From: Silanimonas sp.
GTDB taxonomy: Bacteria > Pseudomonadota > Gammaproteobacteria > Xanthomonadales > Xanthomonadaceae
NCBI GenBank assembly: GCA_026005095.1
Contig: BPKK01000002.1
Span: forward strand, 124,001-188,000
Direction: 5' to 3'
Length of the DNA: 64,000 bases
Part shown: positions 10,362-18,100 of the stretch, in pieces
Numbering within the stretch: position 1 is the first letter of the stretch
How the letters are laid out: the number at the start of each line of letters is the position of its first letter
The notes under the pieces: generated by a model
Seen by the model: the letters and a program-made list of their open reading frames with translations, nothing else
Told to the model about the DNA's origin: nothing
Databases searched by the model: none
Translations under genes and position numbers: made by a program

Positions 10362-11109
10362 CGCCGCTCTCCTGCAGCTGCTTCCAGGCCTTCTGCACGG
10401 CATCGAAGCGCGCGGCGGCACTGGCCTTGGCCGCGGCATCGGCCTGCGGCTGGCGGTCCGGGTGGTACTGCCGCGACAGCCGCCGCCAGGCCGCCTTGAT
10501 GGCGATCGGCGTGGCTCCCGGCGCCAGCCCGAGGGTGAGCAGGGCCTCGCGCCGGGCCGCCTCGGCGGCGGCGGCCAGGGCGGCATCGCGGGCAAGGCGC
10601 CGGGCCCGCGCCTCGCGCGCCGCGGCCGCGGCCTCGGCACGCTCGAACCAGGCCGGATCGGAGAGATCGGCCGGCGGCTCGAACTCCAGGCCCAGCACTG
10701 CCTCGAAGCGCTCGCGCAGGAGGGTGGGCGAGGCCCCGAGCAGATCGGAGAGGAAGACGAGGGCATGGCGCTCGATCTCCGAGAGGGTGCCGTCGGCTGC
10801 CGCCACCCGCAGGTAGAGATCGAGCAGGAACTCGGTGCGCTTGGGCGAGCGCTGGCTGCGCAGGAAGCGGAACAGCCGCGGCAGGTCGGGCGGCAGCGGA
10901 TCGGCAGCGAAGGCTTCGGCGATCTCCTGCAGGGGCACGCCCTCGGGCTCGTGGGTGAGGGCAAGGCCCACCTCGTGCAGTTCGCGCAGGTCGGGCGGGC
11001 CGTCGAGCGCCGCCAGCCACAGCGCCGAGGCGCGGATGCTGTCGGAGAGCCGCTGCGGGCTCTCCCACAGGCGCTGCAGCAAACCGGACGATGGCGCGGG
11101 CGCCGGCAC
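10354..11109 (-). CDS. DnaJ-domain (J-domain) co-chaperone-like protein
   Basis: 251 residues. I place the start at the GTG at 11109, just after the upstream gene's stop; a GAGGGG-type site overlaps that stop. The N-terminal about 150 residues are helical and of unknown family, with a TerB-like flavour (LFRFLRSQRSPKRTEFLLDLYLRVAAADGTLSEIERHAL). The C-terminal about 65 residues are a J domain with HPD intact (LSRQYHPDRQP). It could recruit DnaK to a specific client. It sits in a three-gene minus-strand set with an unknown protein upstream and an HPD-less J-like protein downstream. Confidence 0.78.
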   Translation of the reverse strand: MPAPAPSSGLLQRLWESPQRLSDSIRASALWLAALDGPPDLRELHEVGLALTHEPEGVPLQEIAEAFAADPLPPDLPRLFRFLRSQRSPKRTEFLLDLYLRVAAADGTLSEIERHALVFLSDLLGASPTLLRERFEAVLGLEFEPPADLSDPAWFERAEAAAAAREARARRLARDAALAAAAEAARREALLTLGLAPGATPIAIKAAWRRLSRQYHPDRQPQADAAAKASAAARFDAVQKAWKQLQESGDA

Positions 11110-11117
11110 CCCTCGCC

Positions 11118-11876
11118 TCAGGCCTGGCTGTCGGGGTTGAGCAGCAGGCCGGCCAGCCAGGCCTCGCCGCGCTCCAGCAGTTCCACCGGCGTGTACTGCC
11201 AGCCGGTGACGATCATCGCCTCGGCCACGGCGAACTCCCGCTGCGCCTTGGTGAAGCTGCGCTGCCCCGCCTGCACGAGTTCCAGCACGAAGGGCGGCGG
11301 CGGCACCGCTTCGGGATCGAGGGCCTCCGGCCCGGCCCCGCCGCCCGCCGCCGCCAGGCCGCCCTGGCCCTTCACCAGGGCCTCGATCCGCGCCAGGGCG
11401 GTGGCCTGGGCATCGCCACTCTCCGGCACCTGCGGTGCCGCGGCGGCCAAGGCCTTGCACACCGTGTTGAGCTGGCCGGTGGCCTTCATCCGCGCCAGCT
11501 TGGCGCGGCCGGCCGCGGCCTCGGCCTCCTCGAGGTCCTGCTTCAGGCGCTCGATCTCGGCATTGGCATCGGCGAAGCCGGCACCATCGAGCAGGCGCAG
11601 CACTTCCTTCTGCAGCTCGGCATACAGCGAGGGATGGGTGGACTTCAGGTTGCGCGCCGCCATCTGCCAGGCATAGGCCACCTGCTGCGCGGTGCGCTCG
11701 CTGGGCGCGGCAGGGCCGTCTGGCCGGCTGGGATCGGCGGCCTTCGCCGCCTCGTTGCCGAGCATCGACAACGCGGCGTCGATGCGATGGCAGAGATCGG
11801 TCTGGTCGAACTGGCGCAGGGCCTTGCGCAGCTCGATGCGGCAGTCGATCAGCAGGGGACGCAGGGGCAGGTCCAT
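11118..11876 (-). CDS. Hypothetical protein, helical, first gene of the J-domain operon
   Basis: 252 residues from the ATG at 11876 (MDLPLRPLLIDCRIELRKAL). An upstream in-frame ATG at 11900 would add eight residues, but a TAGAAT box lies between them, so the inner ATG is preferred. The sequence is mostly helical with a coiled-coil stretch (IERLKQDLEEAEAAAGRAKLARMKA), no signal peptide and no membrane segment. I do not recognise the family. Its stop is 8 nt before the J-domain gene, so it may be a client or scaffold in the same process. Confidence 0.65.
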   Translation of the reverse strand: MDLPLRPLLIDCRIELRKALRQFDQTDLCHRIDAALSMLGNEAAKAADPSRPDGPAAPSERTAQQVAYAWQMAARNLKSTHPSLYAELQKEVLRLLDGAGFADANAEIERLKQDLEEAEAAAGRAKLARMKATGQLNTVCKALAAAAPQVPESGDAQATALARIEALVKGQGGLAAAGGGAGPEALDPEAVPPPPFVLELVQAGQRSFTKAQREFAVAEAMIVTGWQYTPVELLERGEAWLAGLLLNPDSQA

Positions 11877-11906
11877 GCCGCGGATTCTAGCCGCCGGCAC
11901 CAGCCT

Positions 11907-12512
11907 TCAGGGCACACACCACTCACCGCGCCAACGCCCGCCCTCGCGGACGAAACGGGCGCGGCGGTGCCCGTCGAAGGCGAGGTTGAGCCATTCGAGC
12001 CGTGTCAGCACCACCAGCACCAGACCGAAATGCGCCCAGCCGGCGGCGCTCTCGGCCTCTGCCGGGCGGCGGGTCGCCAGATGCGCGGGCAGGCCGCTGC
12101 CCGGCCCCGGCAGCGCCGTGCCCGGCCCCGGCGTGGCAAGGTAGCAGCGGCGCGACATCAGGCCGGTACGCTTCCAGGCCAGTTCGGCCGGTGCATCCCC
12201 GGCATGGCGGCGGGCCCGGCCCTCGGCGCGGATCTGCTGGCCCTGGCCGAAGAAGCACAGCGATACCCGCGGGTCGCGCCCGATCTCGCCCCATTTCTCG
12301 CTGCGCCGATCGGTGTGGAAGCCGAGCACCCCCTGCTCGCGGTCCACCTGCCGCAACACCACGTAGCGGGTGGCCGGACCACGGCTGCCCAGCGTGCCCA
12401 GCACCCCCTGGTGGAAGGGCGAATGGCGCAGGCGCTGCCCTTCGGCGAGCAGGGCCCAACAGCGGTCGAGCACGCCGGGCAGGGAGGGTTCGGGCACGTC
12501 GCGGCTGTCCAT
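11907..12512 (-). CDS. Pyridoxamine 5'-phosphate oxidase-like FMN-binding protein
   Basis: 201 residues from the ATG at 12512. The split-barrel flavin fold is suggested by TRYVVLRQVDREQGVLGFHTDRRSEKWGEI, followed by DPRVSLCFFGQGQQIRAEGRA and the late GWAHFGLVLVVLTRLEWLNL...RARF block. The family binds FMN, but most members outside PdxH have no firm substrate, so I do not call it pdxH. It lies 46 nt downstream of the RlmI-like methyltransferase stop on the same strand and 30 nt upstream of the J-domain operon. Confidence 0.72.
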   Translation of the reverse strand: MDSRDVPEPSLPGVLDRCWALLAEGQRLRHSPFHQGVLGTLGSRGPATRYVVLRQVDREQGVLGFHTDRRSEKWGEIGRDPRVSLCFFGQGQQIRAEGRARRHAGDAPAELAWKRTGLMSRRCYLATPGPGTALPGPGSGLPAHLATRRPAEAESAAGWAHFGLVLVVLTRLEWLNLAFDGHRRARFVREGGRWRGEWCVP

Positions 12513-12558
12513 GCCGGCATTCAAGCGCCGCCGCCGTCGCCGGGGCGCGAAACCGCGC

Positions 12559-13746
12559 TCAGTCCAGCACGCGGCAGAACACCGCCTTGAGGTAGCGGCT
12601 CTCCGGCACATGCGCCAGCCAGGGATGGTCGGGGCCAGCCCCAGCCACCCGGATCACCTGCACGGTGCGGTTCGCGTAGAAGGCCGCGCGGCGCAGCATG
12701 TCGAGGAATTCCTCCTCACTCACCAAGCCCGTGCAGGAGAAGGTGGCGAACAGCGCGCCGGGCTTGCAGACCCCGAGCGCGAGTTTGTTCATGTCGAGGT
12801 ATTTCTTCAGCGCCGGAATCACCTGCTCGCGGTCGCGGGTCATCTTGGCCGGGTCGAGGATCACCACGTCATAGGCCTCGCCGCGGGCGGCGGCATCACG
12901 CAGCCAGGGAAAGAGGTCGGCATGGACGAAGCGGGTCTTCGCCGCCGCGGCCTGCGGGTTCAACTTGAGGTTCTGGCGGGCGATGGCGATGACCTCTTCG
13001 TCGATGTCGACGCCCACCACCTCGGCGGCTCCGCGCGCCGCCGCGTACACCGCAAAGCCCCCGGTATTGCAGCACAGGTCGAGCACCGTCTTGCCCGCGA
13101 CCCGGTGCGAGAGCCACTCGCGGTTCTCGCGCTGGTCGGCGAAGAAGCCGGTCTTGTGCGCGCTTCCCGGGGCGGCGCGGAAGCGGATGCCGTGTTCGGT
13201 GATCACCACCGGTGCCGGGGCCTCGCGCGGATGCAGGTCGAAGCTCTCCTGCTTCTGCACGTGCTCGTCGGCGAAACTCCAGATCCGGCAGCCCGGGAAT
13301 TCGGCCTCGAGGGCGGCGAAGATCCAGTCGCGGTGGCGGAATGCGCCGGCGGAGAAGAACTCCACCACCAACAGATCACCGTAGCGGTCGACCACCAGGC
13401 CGGAGATGCCGTCGCCTTCCGAATGCACCACGCGCCAGGCATCGCTCACTGCATCGAGCCGCAGCACCTCGCGGCGCAGGGCCACGGCAGCGGCAATCTT
13501 CGCGCGGAACCAAGCCGCATCGATGATTTCGTCCGGATCGGTGGTGAGCAGGCGCAGCGCGATGCGCGAATGGCCGTTGTAGAAGCCGCGGCCACACCAG
13601 GCGCCGTCGCGGTCGTAGACCTCGACGAGGCTGCCGGGCCTGGGCTTGGTGGGTGGCTTTTCCACCATCTTCTGGAAGATCCAGGGATGGTTCGAGCGGC
13701 GCTCGATCTTCAGGCGGACGGCAAGGGGCTCGGCAGGTGCATTCAT
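12559..13746 (-). CDS. RlmI-like class I rRNA large-subunit methyltransferase
   Basis: 395 residues from the ATG at 13746. An N-terminal PUA-like domain (about 1-80, NHPWIFQKMV, GSLVEVYDRDGAWCGRGFYN) is followed by a linker and a Rossmann methyltransferase with VLDLCCNTGGFAVYAA (SAM motif I), VVGVDIDEEVIAIARQN (motif II), DVVILDPAKM (motif IV) and an FSCTG motif with the catalytic-type Cys (motif VI). This matches RlmI, which makes m5C1962 in 23S rRNA; the exact target nucleotide is inferred. Its start is close to the convergent-side end of the diguanylate cyclase gene (44 nt), so both minus-strand genes could share a transcript. Confidence 0.85.
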   Translation of the reverse strand: MNAPAEPLAVRLKIERRSNHPWIFQKMVEKPPTKPRPGSLVEVYDRDGAWCGRGFYNGHSRIALRLLTTDPDEIIDAAWFRAKIAAAVALRREVLRLDAVSDAWRVVHSEGDGISGLVVDRYGDLLVVEFFSAGAFRHRDWIFAALEAEFPGCRIWSFADEHVQKQESFDLHPREAPAPVVITEHGIRFRAAPGSAHKTGFFADQRENREWLSHRVAGKTVLDLCCNTGGFAVYAAARGAAEVVGVDIDEEVIAIARQNLKLNPQAAAAKTRFVHADLFPWLRDAAARGEAYDVVILDPAKMTRDREQVIPALKKYLDMNKLALGVCKPGALFATFSCTGLVSEEEFLDMLRRAAFYANRTVQVIRVAGAGPDHPWLAHVPESRYLKAVFCRVLD

Positions 13747-13790
13747 CGCCTCAGTGTACGCGCTGCCGCCCGCCTCCCGGCCGCAGGGCC

Positions 13791-14948
13791 TCAGCCCGCA
13801 GCCGCCACCACACGATTGCGGCCGCTGCGCTTGGCCTCGTACATGGCATCGTCGGCGCGACGCAGCAGCGAGCGCACTTCGGTGTCGCCAGGCAGGCGCT
13901 CGGCCACGCCGATCGAGATGGTGAGCGGCCATTCGATCCCGCCGCCGAGATCGGCTGGCGTGGCCGCCACCGTGGCGCGCAGGCGTTCGGCCAGCCCCAG
14001 GGCCTCGGCCAGCCGCGTGCCGGGCAGCAGTATCACGAACTCCTCGCCGCCAAGCCGGCCCACGAGGTCGCTGGCCCGGGCCTGCACCCGCAGATGGCTG
14101 CCGAGCCAGACCAGGGCCTCGTCGCCGGCGTCGTGGCCGTACTGGTCGTTGACGCGCTTGAAGTGGTCGACGTCGATCATCAGGGCCGAGAGCGCCCCCT
14201 CGGGGTCCTCCACCCAGGGCCGGGCCAGGGCCTCGACGCGGCGGCGGTTGGCCAGCCCGGTGAGCGGATCGGTATCGGCGGCCTCGGCCAGTTCCGCCTG
14301 CAGCCGGCTCGCCACCATCAACACGAAGCCGAGCGCGGTGGCCACCGGCGCCAGGGTGGCGGTGAGGTGCAAGGCGATCTGGACCGGGTCATGGGCCACG
14401 ATCGACTCCACCGGCGTGCCGAAGAGCTGCTTCAGCGCCCGCAGCAGCAGTACCGCCACCAGCAGGGCGAGGAACAGCACGACGATGCGCAAAGCCGGTG
14501 GATAAGGCCGGCGCCCGCGGCGCAGCAGGGTGGCGATGGCATGCAGCAGCGGCACGGCGAGCAGCACCGTCATGCCGACGAGGCGCAGGGTGTAGTCCGG
14601 CGCGACCCAGAGGACGAGCAGCAGCCAGGCGAAGCCGGCGCCCAGCAGGGCGAGCTCGCGGCGCCAGGGCACCGGGCGGGCGAAGTAAAGCCCGATGGCA
14701 TGATCGAGGCGCTGCATGCCGGCGAGCAGCAGCAGATTGGCCAGCATCGCCGTCACCGCATCCGGCCACTGCCCGCGCATGACGAAGGCGCCCCAACCCA
14801 GGCCCTGCAGCACCAGGGCCTGGGCCCAGACCCCGAGCGGCGCCCGGTAACGCCGCGGGAAGGCGGTGCGCACATAGCCGATCAGGCCGGCCATCAGCAG
14901 GCACAGGGCCGTCGACACCAGCATCAGACTCATCAGGTCGAGGCTCAC
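13791..14948 (-). CDS. Membrane diguanylate cyclase (7-TM-like sensor + GGDEF)
   Basis: 385 residues if the GTG at 14948 is used (AAGGATC upstream); an ATG at 14933 is the alternative. About seven hydrophobic segments occupy residues 1-215, forming a membrane-embedded sensor of unknown ligand. A coiled-coil linker leads into a GGDEF domain (about 225-385) with [22 protein letters not shown] and the active-site loop GGEEF intact, plus the late AMYEAKRSGRNRV motif. It should be an active synthase. An inhibitory RxxD I-site five residues before the loop appears to be kept (RASDLVGRLGGEEF). Confidence 0.88.
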   Translation of the reverse strand: MSLDLMSLMLVSTALCLLMAGLIGYVRTAFPRRYRAPLGVWAQALVLQGLGWGAFVMRGQWPDAVTAMLANLLLLAGMQRLDHAIGLYFARPVPWRRELALLGAGFAWLLLVLWVAPDYTLRLVGMTVLLAVPLLHAIATLLRRGRRPYPPALRIVVLFLALLVAVLLLRALKQLFGTPVESIVAHDPVQIALHLTATLAPVATALGFVLMVASRLQAELAEAADTDPLTGLANRRRVEALARPWVEDPEGALSALMIDVDHFKRVNDQYGHDAGDEALVWLGSHLRVQARASDLVGRLGGEEFVILLPGTRLAEALGLAERLRATVAATPADLGGGIEWPLTISIGVAERLPGDTEVRSLLRRADDAMYEAKRSGRNRVVAAAG

Positions 14949-15098
14949 GCGCGAGATCCTTTTCGCTCCCCGGGCCGCCATTGTCCTCCTGTCGGGGCGG
15001 CAGGTCACGCCATGGCCTGGTCCTGCCGCCTGCCCGTGGCCGGTCCGCGTTCACGCCGCCTGGCTTGCGCTCGGGCGGGACGCCCCCACGATGTTGGG

Positions 15099-15893
15099 AT
15101 GGACGCCCCTCCTAGCCTCGACCTCGACCCCCGCCGACTCGCCCTCGCCCAGCGCCGGCGCTTGCACCAAGCCCTGCTCGGCTGGCTCGGCTTCATCGCC
15201 CTGCTCGGCGTGGTGCATGTCCTTGCCATCGCCTGGCCCGACCTCCGAGGTTTTGGGGTGGTGCCGCTCAGCCTGCCCGGCCTGTCCGGCCTGCTCGCCG
15301 CGCCCCTGCTGCATGCCGATGCCGGGCACCTGCTCTCGAATGCCTTCGCCCTGGTGGTGCTCGGCACCCTCGTTTCCACCGTCTACCCCAAGGCGGCGCC
15401 GCGGATCGTGCTGGCCGGCTGGGTGGGCGCCGGCCTGTTCACCTGGCTGCTCGGCCGGCCCTCGGTGCACCTCGGCGCCTCGGGCCTGGTGCATACCCTG
15501 TTCTTCGCCCTGTTCGCCCTGGCCCTGCTGCGCCGCGACCGCCCGGCCGTGGTGGCGGCGATGCTGGCGGTGCTGCTGTTCGGCGGGATGCTGCTCACGG
15601 TGCTGCCGCAGGAGTGGCGGGTGAGCTGGGAGATGCATGCCGGCGGCGCGCTCTCCGGCCTGCTGGCGGCCTGGCGCTGGCGCCGCCTCGACCCGCCGCC
15701 GCCGCGCCGGCCCTATTCCTGGGAAGAGGAGGAGCGCGCCGCCGAGGCCCTGGCCGAGGCCAGGGCGATCGACGCCGCCACCTACGAGCCGCCCCGGCCC
15801 GAGGCGGTGCCGGTGCTCTGGCAGCGGCCCGCGCCGCAGGAGGAGCGCGGCACCGTGCTGCCCTTCCGCCGCCCGCCGCCGGAGGGCGGCTGA
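15099..15893 (+). CDS. Rhomboid-family intramembrane serine protease
   Basis: 264 residues from the ATG at 15099. Six hydrophobic segments fit a bacterial rhomboid core. Residues matching the family mechanism are visible: the HLLSN oxyanion motif (His77-Asn81), the nucleophile Ser128 in GASG, and His180 in the MHAGG helix, so the catalytic dyad looks complete. The cytoplasmic tail (about 200-264) is charged and ends in a Pro/Arg-rich stretch. Substrates cannot be told from the sequence. It stands alone, convergent with the Lrp-type regulator. Confidence 0.88.
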   Translation: MDAPPSLDLDPRRLALAQRRRLHQALLGWLGFIALLGVVHVLAIAWPDLRGFGVVPLSLPGLSGLLAAPLLHADAGHLLSNAFALVVLGTLVSTVYPKAAPRIVLAGWVGAGLFTWLLGRPSVHLGASGLVHTLFFALFALALLRRDRPAVVAAMLAVLLFGGMLLTVLPQEWRVSWEMHAGGALSGLLAAWRWRRLDPPPPRRPYSWEEEERAAEALAEARAIDAATYEPPRPEAVPVLWQRPAPQEERGTVLPFRRPPPEGG

Positions 15894-15924
15894 GTTTGTT
15901 GGTGCAGACGTCTGTCCTTCGCCG

Positions 15925-16371
15925 CTACTTCACCGCCCGCAGCACGAAGGAGGTGTTGACGTCGGCCACCTGGCCGCCGGCCAGCAGGCGGTCGAGCAGG
16001 AAACGCGAGAAATGCTCGAGGTCGGCCACGCGCACTTCGATCAGGTAGTCCATGTCGCCGGTGAGGGCATGGCAGCGCACCACCTCGTCCCAGGCACGGA
16101 TGTCGGCGGCGAAGCGGGCGATGTCCTCGGCGCCATGGCTTTTCAGCTGCACGCGCACGAAGGCGTGCAGGCCGAGGCCGAGCTTGGCCGGATCGAGCAA
16201 GGCGCGGTAGCCGGCGATCACCCCCTGGGCCTCCAGGCGCTGCACCCGGCGCAAGCAGGCCGAGGGCGAGAGCCTCACCCGTTGTGCCAGCTCCACATTG
16301 CTGAGCCGGCCCTCGGCCTCGAGGGCGCGGAGGATGGCAAGATCGGTACGGTCGAGCGTATTTATGGCCAT
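15925..16371 (-). CDS. Lrp/AsnC-family transcriptional regulator
   Basis: 148 residues from the ATG at 16371. The N-terminal winged helix-turn-helix is typical (DRTDLAILRALEAEGRLSNVELAQRVRLSPSACLRRVQRLEAQGVI), and the C-terminal RAM ligand-binding domain contains the GDMDYLIEVRV signature. Start-to-start distance to the divergent phhA is 106 nt, the classical layout for a regulator controlling its neighbour, so it probably responds to an aromatic amino acid and controls phenylalanine catabolism. The ligand is inference. Confidence 0.92.
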   Translation of the reverse strand: MAINTLDRTDLAILRALEAEGRLSNVELAQRVRLSPSACLRRVQRLEAQGVIAGYRALLDPAKLGLGLHAFVRVQLKSHGAEDIARFAADIRAWDEVVRCHALTGDMDYLIEVRVADLEHFSRFLLDRLLAGGQVADVNTSFVLRAVK

Positions 16372-16477
16372 TGGCGCACGATCATTGCACGAAACGGCGG
16401 AAACTACTGCACAAAGCAACCCCGTTTCCCCGTTTCCGCGCCACAGTAAGGGCCGAACCCCGTCTTGGAGCCCGCCC
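16372..16477. promoter_or_regulatory. Divergent lrp-like/phhA control region
   Basis: This short spacer is less GC-rich than its flanks and must hold both promoters. Two TGCAC elements (about 16387 and 16413) lie about one helical repeat multiple apart in the AT-richer half and are candidate half-sites for the Lrp-type regulator. I could not assign -35/-10 boxes with confidence. Confidence 0.4.
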
Positions 16478-17368
16478 GTGAACGCCACGCCCCGCCGCGT
16501 CGAACACCTGCAGACCGACAAGGGCAGCGTGCCGGTCTACACTACGGCGGTGGTCGAGCAGCCCTGGTCGAGCTACAGCGCCACCGACCATGCGGTGTGG
16601 ACCGAGCTGTTCCGCCGCCAGCGAGAACTGCTGGTGGGCCGCGCCGAGGACGAGTTCCTGCGCACCCAGGACGCCATGGGCATGGGCGAGGCGCGCATCC
16701 CGAAGTTCGACGACCTGAACCGGATGCTGCGCGCGCGCACCGGCTGGGAGCTGGTCGGGGTGGAGGGCCTGCTGCCCGAACTCACCTTCTTCGAGCACCT
16801 GGCCCATCGCCGCTTCCCGGTGACCTGGTGGATCCGCCGGCCCGAGCAGCTCGACTACTTGAGCGAACCGGATCTCTTCCACGACCTGTTCGGCCACGTG
16901 CCCCTGCTGATGAACCCGGTGTTCGCCGACTACATGCAGGCCTATGGCAAAGGCGGCGTGCGCGCGCATGGCTTCGGCCCGGAGGCGCTGGCGCAGTTGA
17001 CGCGCCTGTACTGGTACACCGTGGAGTTCGGCCTGATCCGCACCGCGGCCGGCCTGCGCATCTACGGCGCCGGCATCCTGAGCTCGAAGGGCGAGTCGAT
17101 CCACTGCCTCGAGAGCGCCGCGCCGAACCGGCTCGGTTTCGAGCTCGAGCGGATCATGCGCACCCGCTACCGCATCGATACCTACCAGAAGACCTACTTC
17201 GTCATCGACAGCTACGAGCAACTGATGGAGGCCACCCGGCCGGATTTCGCACCGATCTACGCGCGGCTCGCCGGGCAGCCCACGATCCCGGCCGGCGAGG
17301 TGCTGGACAGCGACCGGGTGTTCCACCGCGGCACCGGTGAAGGCTGGTCAAACGACGGCGACGTCTGA
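16478..17368 (+). CDS. phhA: Phenylalanine 4-monooxygenase
   Basis: 296 residues from the GTG at 16478, chosen because GGAG sits 7 nt upstream; the frame is open further upstream but without similarity. It converts phenylalanine to tyrosine using tetrahydropterin, O2 and non-haem iron. The iron-binding facial triad is visible: His135 and His140 in FHDLFGHVPLL and Glu183 in YWYTVEFGL. The length fits the bacterial monodomain enzyme. No pterin-4a-carbinolamine dehydratase (phhB) follows; the next gene is a cupredoxin after about 70 nt. The divergent Lrp-type regulator is the likely controller. Confidence 0.95.
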   Translation: MNATPRRVEHLQTDKGSVPVYTTAVVEQPWSSYSATDHAVWTELFRRQRELLVGRAEDEFLRTQDAMGMGEARIPKFDDLNRMLRARTGWELVGVEGLLPELTFFEHLAHRRFPVTWWIRRPEQLDYLSEPDLFHDLFGHVPLLMNPVFADYMQAYGKGGVRAHGFGPEALAQLTRLYWYTVEFGLIRTAAGLRIYGAGILSSKGESIHCLESAAPNRLGFELERIMRTRYRIDTYQKTYFVIDSYEQLMEATRPDFAPIYARLAGQPTIPAGEVLDSDRVFHRGTGEGWSNDGDV

Positions 17369-17437
17369 CGCGTTTTGCACTCTCGGCTCTCCAGGGCCGG
17401 CTATGATCAGGCCGTCTCGGTCTTGCCGGAGCCGTGC

Positions 17438-18097
17438 ATGTCCCCGCGCCGCTGTGCCGCTCTGCTTGCCAGCCTGCTCGGCCTCATCGCGCTTCCCGCC
17501 GCCGCCGTGGAGGTGCGCGTCCTCAGCGAAGGCCGCCCGGTTGCCGATGCCGTCGTCACCCTGAGCCCGGTCGGTCGCGCCGCCGCCACCACGCCGATGG
17601 AGGCGGTGATGGACCAGGTGAACAGCGAGTTCGAGCCGCGCGTACTGGTGGTGACCAAGGGCTCGCGGGTCCACTTCCCGAACCGCGACCGCATCCGCCA
17701 CCAGGTCTACTCCTTCTCCCCGGCCAAGCGCTTCGAGCTGCCGCTGTATACCGGCACGCCGCCGGAACCGGTGGTGTTCGACCGCGCCGGCGTGGTGACC
17801 CTCGGCTGCAACATCCACGACTGGATGAAGGGCTATATCGTGGTGGTGGACACGCCGTATTTCGCCCTCAGCGACGGCGAGGGCCGGGCGCGGGTGGACC
17901 TGCCGCCCGGCGAGTACCTGCTCACCGCCTGGCACGAGCGTCTGCCGACGATCGACGCCGCCCCGAAGCGCCACATCAGGCTGCCAGCCGCTTCGGCCGA
18001 AGTGCTCGAACTCCCCCTCGCCCCGCCGCCCCCGCCGCGCGGCGACGAGCGCCTGCGCGCCCTGCAGGAACGTCTGCGCGCCCCGCCGCGCCCCTGA
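17438..18097 (+). CDS. Periplasmic cupredoxin-like protein (methylamine-utilisation-protein-like)
   Basis: 219 residues from the ATG at 17438. A signal peptide (LLASLLGLIALPAAA) is cut near residue 23. The mature domain carries a type-1-copper-style ligand set: His88 (RIRHQVYSF), Cys124, His127 and Met130 (GCNIHDWM). A TATGAT box lies 31 nt upstream of the start. The C-terminal about 40 residues are Pro/Arg-rich and extend past the usual fold. It lies 3 nt before a GGDEF-EAL gene, and DUF3034 and haemoglobin genes follow. Electron transfer, or copper/redox sensing that feeds the c-di-GMP protein, is likely but inferred. Confidence 0.85.
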   Translation: MSPRRCAALLASLLGLIALPAAAVEVRVLSEGRPVADAVVTLSPVGRAAATTPMEAVMDQVNSEFEPRVLVVTKGSRVHFPNRDRIRHQVYSFSPAKRFELPLYTGTPPEPVVFDRAGVVTLGCNIHDWMKGYIVVVDTPYFALSDGEGRARVDLPPGEYLLTAWHERLPTIDAAPKRHIRLPAASAEVLELPLAPPPPPRGDERLRALQERLRAPPRP

Positions 18098-18100
18098 ACC

